Source: Bacteroidales bacterium (GTDB taxonomy: Bacteria; Bacteroidota; Bacteroidia; Bacteroidales; UBA12077). Taken from it: a stretch of DNA of 8,115 nucleotides. Below the pieces are notes generated by a model. It saw only the letters and a list, made by a program, of their open reading frames with translations, did no database searches and was not told where the DNA came from. The translations under genes were made by a program, and so were the position numbers. This document shows, one piece after another, positions 1-4,771 of the stretch (the first letter of the stretch is position 1; every line of letters begins with the position of its first letter). The DNA is taken from contig DAOVYZ010000142.1 in the NCBI GenBank assembly GCA_030635365.1, forward strand, positions 1 to 8,115. The letters run 5' to 3'.

Positions 1-280
1 ATCATAATGCAAACATTTTGTGATTAAATTACATTTTTATTTGCATTTAGACTATTGATTCATGCAATAATTATCAACATATATGGTTGATAATTATTAT
101 ATTATATGTATAATAATACTTTATCAGCAAACCCTAATTATCATTACAAATTTATTGATCTTTTTCTTTTATACTTCGTTAAAATTATTAATCGTAGCTA
201 CAGCTATGCTTGCAAATTTTGCCTTGTCTAAAGAAAAATCTAAAATAAATTTTATGCAAAACTAATTAAAGAACGCTCTA
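1..280. other. Intergenic region, no supported gene
   Basis: This very AT-rich stretch lies left of the 3' end of the minus-strand membrane-protein gene. Every frame is either interrupted by stops or encodes low-complexity I/L/Y/F-rich sequence. It contains a perfect 13-bp inverted repeat (66-98) and several copies of ATGCAA or its complement (7-12, 41-46, 62-67, 254-259). I see no RNA gene and no recognisable end of a coding region entering from the left edge. No clear hairpin plus T-tract is visible for the minus-strand gene that ends at 281. Confidence 0.6.
66..98. repeat. Perfect 13-bp inverted repeat, 7-nt loop
   Basis: The left arm AATAATTATCAAC (66-78) is the exact reverse complement of the right arm GTTGATAATTATT (86-98), with ATATATG between them. 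It could form a cruciform or RNA stem-loop, or serve as a dyad operator. Neither side is followed by a clean T-tract, so a classic intrinsic terminator is not well supported. The gene it would serve probably lies left of the window. Confidence 0.75.
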
Positions 281-1135
281 CTAGTTTTGCTGGCCTTGAT
301 CTTCTTTGTATTTTAATTTGAAATAAAGTACAACTGATAATATAGCATATAATGGATATGTTACAGCAGATACAACCGAGTTTATAACAACTGTCCAAAT
401 TCCTATATCGTATGCTTGTAAATTAAATGCATCGAGTATATTCCCGGTATCTTTCAGATTATCAAAAAACATGATAACAATTGGTATTGCAACAATTGCT
501 CCTATTATTAAAACCAATAATATCATAATTAGAAAAAATAGAACAACTGAACCTAAAACAGGCCAGAAATCTTTATGCGATAATGTAAATGCTCTACCTA
601 TGGCTTCAATTGCATTTTTTTCTTCAACAACTACAATAGTTCCACCAACCATTAAAACCGTTCCAAGATATATAAATGCTACAAATGAGCCTATAATAAA
701 TGCTATAATACCTATAAAAGCTCCTGCAACAACTATCACCATTGAAAGGATTAAAAAGAAAATCATGTGAATAGAATATTTGCCTATGGATTCCGACAAC
801 AAATCTCCCGGATAAATTTTTGGGTCAAAATCACTTTTTACTATATAATTTATTAGAAAAGAATTCAATACCCCATATACAATAACAGAAACAACAGACA
901 ATAAAGCTATTTTACTCATAAATGCCGGTAGAGCTCTCATTATTTCATAGGGATCTGAAATTTTAGATATTTCGAAAAAACCAGCATAATAAAAAAACAT
1001 CTGAATAATGAAAACTGCAATAAAACTAAATACAAACAGTATTAAGAACTTTTTGAAAAAGATATTAAAAATTGCAGATAATACTGTATCCACTTCCATT
1101 GGTTTATATAAGCTGTGTTGCTTTATGTCAATCAT
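281..1135 (-). CDS. Six-pass integral membrane protein of unknown function (YciC/DUF975/GPDPase-membrane-like)
   Basis: The protein has 284 residues and is dominated by hydrophobic segments at about 28-50, 73-98, 122-145, 148-170, 196-224 and 245-273, which suggests six inner-membrane helices. The cytoplasmic N-terminus is about 27 residues and the C-terminus is charged (KLKYKEDQGQQN). A diagnostic stretch precedes the fifth helix: EEKNAIEAIGRAFTLSHKDF (171-190). This acidic/amphipathic 'A-x-x-R-A-F-x-L' pattern followed by a conserved FW is seen in polytopic families such as the membrane domain of glycerophosphodiester phosphodiesterases, DUF975 and YciC-like proteins. No catalytic domain is attached, so no enzyme activity should be assigned. 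The ATG at 1135 is the first in frame, and its upstream region is AT-rich without a Shine-Dalgarno sequence. It is transcribed divergently from the sensor-like gene at 1274. Confidence is high for a real gene and moderate for the family. Confidence 0.85.
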   Translation of the reverse strand: MIDIKQHSLYKPMEVDTVLSAIFNIFFKKFLILFVFSFIAVFIIQMFFYYAGFFEISKISDPYEIMRALPAFMSKIALLSVVSVIVYGVLNSFLINYIVKSDFDPKIYPGDLLSESIGKYSIHMIFFLILSMVIVVAGAFIGIIAFIIGSFVAFIYLGTVLMVGGTIVVVEEKNAIEAIGRAFTLSHKDFWPVLGSVVLFFLIMILLVLIIGAIVAIPIVIMFFDNLKDTGNILDAFNLQAYDIGIWTVVINSVVSAVTYPLYAILSVVLYFKLKYKEDQGQQN

Positions 1136-1142
1136 AATTATT

Positions 1143-1176
1143 ATTGATTAAAATATTCATGGCTAAATTAATCAAT
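1143..1176. repeat. 9-bp inverted repeat just upstream of the membrane-protein start
   Basis: ATTGATTAA (1143-1151) and its exact complement TTAATCAAT (1168-1176) are separated by 16 bp and centred about 25 bp upstream of the minus-strand ATG. Arms on one helical face, roughly 25 bp apart centre to centre, would suit a dimeric regulator. In such AT-rich DNA, chance is a serious alternative. Confidence 0.35.
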
Positions 1177-1238
1177 TTAACAGAATTTAGTTGATAAAAA
1201 ATGTACATTTCTTTAATAGTAATTTCTTTTTTCTTAAC

Positions 1239-1261
1239 TTAACCAACACTTTTTTAACCAA
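1239..1261 (+). repeat. Tandem 8-bp direct repeat TTAACCAA
   Basis: TTAACCAA occurs at 1239-1246 and again at 1254-1261, with a 15-bp period. The second copy ends 12 bp before the ATG of the Cache-like gene. The cytosines stand out in an otherwise A/T intergenic region. A tandem operator is possible. No consensus Bacteroidota promoter (TTTG and TAnnTTTG boxes) is clear here. Confidence 0.35.
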
Positions 1262-1273
1262 ATTATTTTAGTC

Positions 1274-2269
1274 ATGGACAAAAGTTCAAAAAGAAAATCT
1301 ATTTACAAATTATTATTCGTTAAAGTAACATTTACAGTCCTTCTACTAAATATTATTCTAGCAATTATTACTATTCAGGATACAATTAATATACAACGAA
1401 ATAGTGAAAGAGAATTAAGAGATAAAATTAGGAATGAAATAATTGGAATAAGTGATTTTCAGGTTTCTGCTCTAAAAACATTTGAAAAATCATTTTATGA
1501 TTTGCAAGAAGAGACATTAGACAAACTTACTAAAAAGAAAAATATTGATCTCAAATCTGAGAACTTAAATAAACAAATTAAATCGTTAGGCCTTGATTCT
1601 GTTTTCCATGACCTTTACATTATTGAAGAAAATATTGTAGTAAATACTACTTACACTCCTGATTGGGGTTTAGATTTTTCAGCTTTTGGGGAAGAAAAAT
1701 TAAATCATTTAAACAAAATTCTAAAATCGAGAGCTTTCTTTGCTGAAAGGTTTCAATTTGAATCTTCCACTAAACGGCTTAAGTCATATTCTTATAAAGC
1801 AACACCTGACGGTAATTTTTTAATTGAGATTGGAAGTTATTCTGAAGTGGCTGATAAAATTATGGAAATGTTTATAAACAGGCTCAAGCAAATTACAGAT
1901 GAGAATAATAATATAGTTTCTGTAAATTACTGGTTTGGAAATAACGATTACCAATTCCCCCTTATCGACGAGCCATTGAACAGGTATGTTCCTGATAGTT
2001 TAATAGTAAATGCTTTTCTGGAAAAACATGACCAAGCTTCTGATTTCAATATAAAAGATCAAAAATTGAATGCGGAATTTATGTATATTAAACAAGATCC
2101 AACAACTCGTTTGCCTGATTTTGCTTTATCAATAATTACCGATATTACTGATAAAAACCATCCTATACTAAAAATAATTAAAAGGCAAACCCTGTTTGCT
2201 ATCAGTTTCTTAGTTTTAATAATAGGATCTATATTTATTGCAATACATTCGCTTAAGAAACACCAATAA
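1274..2269 (+). CDS. Two-TM membrane protein with Cache-like extracytoplasmic sensor domain, no output domain
   Basis: This is a 331-residue protein. A basic N-terminus (KSSKRKS) precedes a first membrane helix at about 13-35. It is followed by a helical, charged stretch (40-105), then a mixed alpha/beta sensor-like region, and a second helix at about 306-326 with a very short tail (SLKKHQ). The region 113-190 has the look of a Cache/PAS-like periplasmic domain: DLYIIEENIVVNTTY (113-127), a GLDFS segment (132-136), and YSYKATPDGNFLIEIG (172-187). In such receptors the second helix normally leads into HAMP plus histidine kinase, cyclase or chemotaxis domains. Here translation stops six residues after it, and the next 110 bp encode nothing HAMP-like in any forward frame. 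It is either a stand-alone ligand-binding membrane protein or a truncated receptor. The ATG at 1274 is the first in frame. No Shine-Dalgarno is visible. The MFS gene follows after 110 bp in the same direction. Confidence 0.8.
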   Translation: MDKSSKRKSIYKLLFVKVTFTVLLLNIILAIITIQDTINIQRNSERELRDKIRNEIIGISDFQVSALKTFEKSFYDLQEETLDKLTKKKNIDLKSENLNKQIKSLGLDSVFHDLYIIEENIVVNTTYTPDWGLDFSAFGEEKLNHLNKILKSRAFFAERFQFESSTKRLKSYSYKATPDGNFLIEIGSYSEVADKIMEMFINRLKQITDENNNIVSVNYWFGNNDYQFPLIDEPLNRYVPDSLIVNAFLEKHDQASDFNIKDQKLNAEFMYIKQDPTTRLPDFALSIITDITDKNHPILKIIKRQTLFAISFLVLIIGSIFIAIHSLKKHQ

Positions 2270-2379
2270 AAATATTTTACAACTATTCAAGTGACATAAG
2301 ATAAATAGCTTGTACCGCTTTAATTTAGTACTATATATCCCAAGCTTTTGTAAAAGATATTCAGTATTACAAATTCTGC

Positions 2380-3606
2380 ATGTACGGGTTTTTAAAGAAC
2401 TTACGCTTCTTTGAACCATTTCTGATTTTATTTTTTCTTGAAAAAAATATAAGCTTTTTGCAAATAGGAACATTATACGCGATTCGCGAAATATTTATTA
2501 ATATTTTGGAAATCCCGTCAGGAGTAATTGCTGATGTTTTTGGCCGAAAAAAATCACTTATTGTTTCATTTCTATTTTATATCATTTCCTTCTTAATATT
2601 CTTTACATCAAACTCTTATTATACTTTTATCATTGCCATAATATTTTATGCTATTGGAGATGCCTTTAGAACCGGTACTCATAAAGCAATGATTTTCGAT
2701 TATTTAAAAATAAAAGGCTGGAATGATCAGCGTGTTCATTATTACGGACATACCAGATCGTGGTCGCAAATGGGTTCTGCAATTTCTGCATTACTCGCCG
2801 CCTTAATTGTTTTTTATACCGGAAACTTTAAATCAATTTTTATTTTTTCAACTATTCCGTATTTATTAGACCTGCTGCTTATTTCTACTTATCCTAAAGC
2901 ATTGGATGGGAAAAATATTTATTCAAAAACTGATAGTATTAAAGAAAGGTTATACAAAGTATTACGTGATTTTATATTTTCGTTTAAAAACAAACAGATT
3001 TTAAGGGCAATTGCAAATCTCTCTGTTCACAGTGGATTTCACAGAGCTATTAAGGATTATTTACAAGCCGTAATTCAAACATTTGCTTTATCTATTCCGG
3101 TCATGCTGGCTTTATCTGATAATCAAAGATCAGCAATACTTATTGGGATTTTATATTTTATTATTTATTCTTTAACCTCTTATGTATCACGCAAAGCAGG
3201 AAAATTAAAAGACAAAATAAAATCTATAGAATTAATTTTAAATCTGACTATGTATATCGGATTCGTATTAGCATTTTTAAGTGGAATATTTTTTCATTAC
3301 GGATTTTATTTTGCTTCTATCATGTTTTACATTGCAATATACCTTGCCGAAAATATTCGAAATCCAATTGGTGTTGCTTATGTTAGCGAATTATATCATG
3401 ATGATATTCTATCCACTGCACTTTCAGCTAATTCGCAGGCAAAAAGTCTTTTGGCTGCTATAATTGCTCCCGTTTTAGGTTTTTTATCTGATATATTCGG
3501 AATAGGTATTGGATTATCTACTTTGGCACTATTAATTATAATTTCAACGCCTTTGTATTGGGCTAAAATGAATTATAATCGGCTTATTAACAATTTTAAA
3601 TTTTAG
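2380..3606 (+). CDS. MFS transporter
   Basis: The protein has 408 residues and about 11-12 hydrophobic helices, the usual size for the major facilitator superfamily. The first intracellular loop carries the superfamily signature as GVIADVFGRKKSL (48-60), matching the G-x-x-x-D-x-x-G-R-K/R pattern. A degenerate copy in the second half, GFLSDIFGIGIGL (367-379), reflects the internal duplication. The segment GDAFRTGTHKAMIFDYL (93-109) around TM4 is typical of a Bacteroidota MFS clade. The charged stretch at 173-210 is the central loop between halves. The substrate cannot be told from sequence. The ATG at 2380 leaves only a few residues before TM1, and the same frame is open upstream to 2329 with plausible coding sequence, so the true start may be earlier. 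It may be co-transcribed with the Cache-like gene upstream. It converges on tsaD. Confidence 0.9.
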   Translation: MYGFLKNLRFFEPFLILFFLEKNISFLQIGTLYAIREIFINILEIPSGVIADVFGRKKSLIVSFLFYIISFLIFFTSNSYYTFIIAIIFYAIGDAFRTGTHKAMIFDYLKIKGWNDQRVHYYGHTRSWSQMGSAISALLAALIVFYTGNFKSIFIFSTIPYLLDLLLISTYPKALDGKNIYSKTDSIKERLYKVLRDFIFSFKNKQILRAIANLSVHSGFHRAIKDYLQAVIQTFALSIPVMLALSDNQRSAILIGILYFIIYSLTSYVSRKAGKLKDKIKSIELILNLTMYIGFVLAFLSGIFFHYGFYFASIMFYIAIYLAENIRNPIGVAYVSELYHDDILSTALSANSQAKSLLAAIIAPVLGFLSDIFGIGIGLSTLALLIIISTPLYWAKMNYNRLINNFKF

Positions 3607-3630
3607 ATCATTCATAAGTATTTTAAACTC

Positions 3631-3656
3631 TTGCCTGCTGGCAAGCAGGTTAGGCA
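3631..3656. terminator. GC-rich hairpin between convergent genes (bidirectional terminator or REP-like element)
   Basis: CCTGCT (3634-3639) pairs exactly with AGCAGG (3644-3649) over a GGCA loop. An outer pair, TGCCT (3632-3636) with AGGCA (3652-3656), and an alternative pair, TTGCC (3631-3635) with GGCAA (3640-3644), are also possible. The element is 15/26 G+C against very AT-rich flanks and sits between the stop codons of the MFS gene (3606) and tsaD (3661). That placement suits a shared terminator, but the T-rich tracts after the stem are weak, so a dispersed palindromic repeat is an alternative. Confidence 0.5.
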
Positions 3657-3660
3657 TTTA

Positions 3661-4677
3661 TTAATAAGGAAACCTCGCCAATGGAGCTATATCCTGGCTT
3701 GCAAATTCCTTTTTCAAGTATTTATAATAACCGGTAATAGCAATCATAGCTGCATTGTCAGTAGTAAATTTAAACTCAGGGATAAAAGTCTCCCACTTGT
3801 ATATTTTAGCCCTTTCTAATAATGCATTTCTTAACCCCGAGTTAGCAGAAACCCCTCCTGCAACAGCAATTTGTTTTATTCCTGTTAGTTTTACTGCTTT
3901 TTCAAGTTTATCCATCAAAACCTCAATAATGGTATATTGAATACTGGCACATAAATCCATAAGGTTATTTTTAACAAAATCAGGATTTTCTTTAACCTTA
4001 TCACGGATAAAATATAAAAATGAAGTTTTTAAACCACTAAAACTATAATCTAAATCTTTAATTCTGGGTTTATTAAATGTAAAAGCATTTTTATTACCCT
4101 GTTGAGCATTTTTGTCTACAACCGGCCCTCCGGGATAAGGCAATCCAATAACCTTAGCACATTTATCAAATGCCTCACCTGCAGCATCATCAATAGTTTG
4201 ACCAATTATTTCCATTTCCAAATAGTCCTTAACAACAACTAACTGCGAATGCCCTCCCGAAACCAATAAACACAAAAATGGAAATTCAGGTATATTTTTA
4301 TCTTTCTCCAATTCTTTTATAAAATGAACAAGAATATGAGCTTGTAAATGATTCACTTCGACTAAAGGAACATCCATAGCCAATGAAAAAGACTTAGCAA
4401 ATGAGGTTCCCACTAACAATGAGCCCAATAATCCCGGTCCTCGCGTAAAAGCCACAGCACTAATATCAACTTTTTGTATATCAGCTTTTTTTAAAGCCTG
4501 GTCAACCACAGGAATAATGTTCTGTTGATGTGCCCTGGAAGCCAATTCAGGAACCACTCCTCCATAGATCATATGCACGCTCTGATTTGCAATTACATTC
4601 GATAGAAGATATCCATCTTTAATAATCGCTGCTGAAGTATCGTCACAAGATGATTCAATTCCTAATATAGTACTCAT
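3661..4677 (-). CDS. tsaD: tRNA N6-adenosine threonylcarbamoyltransferase TsaD
   Basis: TsaD (Kae1/Qri7/YgjD family) transfers the threonylcarbamoyl group from threonylcarbamoyl-AMP to A37 of ANN-decoding tRNAs, forming t6A. In bacteria it works in the cytoplasm with TsaB and TsaE after TsaC/Sua5 makes the intermediate. The 338 residues are the normal length and the ASKHA-fold motifs are intact: GIESSCDDTSAAI (6-18), YGGVVPELASRAHQ (38-51), the metal-binding HLQAH with His110 and His114, VSGGHSQL (139-146), IDDAAGEAFDK (162-172), DYSFSGLKTS (210-219), AVAGGVSANSGLR (271-283) and TTDNAAMIA (305-313) with metal ligand Asp307. The ATG at 4677 gives the canonical N-terminus. TsaB, TsaE and TsaC are not in this window. 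The gene is divergent from the TamB-family gene, an arrangement I recall as common in Bacteroidota. It is usually essential. Confidence 0.98.
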   Translation of the reverse strand: MSTILGIESSCDDTSAAIIKDGYLLSNVIANQSVHMIYGGVVPELASRAHQQNIIPVVDQALKKADIQKVDISAVAFTRGPGLLGSLLVGTSFAKSFSLAMDVPLVEVNHLQAHILVHFIKELEKDKNIPEFPFLCLLVSGGHSQLVVVKDYLEMEIIGQTIDDAAGEAFDKCAKVIGLPYPGGPVVDKNAQQGNKNAFTFNKPRIKDLDYSFSGLKTSFLYFIRDKVKENPDFVKNNLMDLCASIQYTIIEVLMDKLEKAVKLTGIKQIAVAGGVSANSGLRNALLERAKIYKWETFIPEFKFTTDNAAMIAITGYYKYLKKEFASQDIAPLARFPY

Positions 4678-4691
4678 TTATTAGTAAGAAT

Positions 4692-4725
4692 TTTGAGTTA
4701 TTTATAATTTTTTTTGTTTCTTTTG
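4692..4725 (+). promoter_or_regulatory. Weak candidate promoter for the TamB-family gene
   Basis: TTTG (4692-4695) is followed after 22 nt by TTCTTTTG (4718-4725), one mismatch from the Bacteroidota -7 consensus TAnnTTTG. Transcription would start around 4732, leaving a leader of about 20 nt before the ATT at 4751. The run of eight T at 4708-4715 makes chance matches to these T-rich boxes easy. Confidence 0.2.
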
Positions 4726-4743
4726 CGTTAGGTTTTAAAAGGG

Positions 4744-4751
4744 CAAAAGTA
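4744..4751 (-). promoter_or_regulatory. Candidate -7 box of the tsaD promoter
   Basis: On the minus strand this reads TACTTTTG, a full match to the Bacteroidota -7 consensus TAnnTTTG. It lies 66 bp upstream of the tsaD ATG. No good TTTG -33 element is seen at the expected distance, so support is partial. The box abuts the proposed ATT start of the TamB-family gene on the other strand. Confidence 0.3.
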
Positions 4752-4771
4752 TTAAAAAAATATATAAAATA
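4751..4771 (+). other. Probable N-terminal extension of the TamB-family gene from an ATT start
   Basis: The frame that begins with TTG at 4772 is open upstream to a TAA at 4736-4738. Reading from ATT at 4751 gives (M)KKIYKI directly before LTVFLLVILII. That supplies the short lysine-rich segment expected ahead of a signal anchor. Starting at 4772 leaves the helix with no positive charge before it. There is no ATG or GTG in this stretch, so either ATT is the start, a base is miscalled, or the TTG start is real. Confidence 0.5.

Noticed and set aside
83..265. A 60-codon plus-strand frame in the left intergenic region
   Set aside because: It starts inside the loop of the inverted repeat and encodes low-complexity I/L/Y/F-rich sequence typical of AT-rich noncoding DNA. 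No family is recognisable.
471..770. A 99-codon plus-strand frame
   Set aside because: It is the complement of the six-pass membrane-protein gene, whose hydrophobic helices and conserved motif make the minus strand the coding one.
2307..2346. AGCTTG (2307-2312) and CAAGCT (2341-2346) as a stem upstream of the MFS gene
   Set aside because: The arms are six bases only and 28 nt apart, with poor pairing between them apart from two GTAC sites. It is weak evidence for a riboswitch or terminator.
2216..2473. An 85-codon minus-strand frame with several Cys residues
   Set aside because: It overlaps the end of the Cache-like gene and the MFS N-terminus, both well supported on the plus strand. The Cys spacing does not form a convincing zinc motif.
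3281..3463. A 60-codon plus-strand frame inside the MFS gene
   Set aside because: It is an out-of-frame shadow of MFS TM helices.
3631..3819. A 62-codon plus-strand frame beginning MPAGKQVRHL
   Set aside because: It starts in the hairpin element and runs antisense through the conserved 3' end of tsaD. It is a translation of the palindrome, not a gene.
3755..3940. A 61-codon plus-strand frame within tsaD
   Set aside because: It is antisense to the conserved GGVSANSGLR and DNAAMI region of tsaD.
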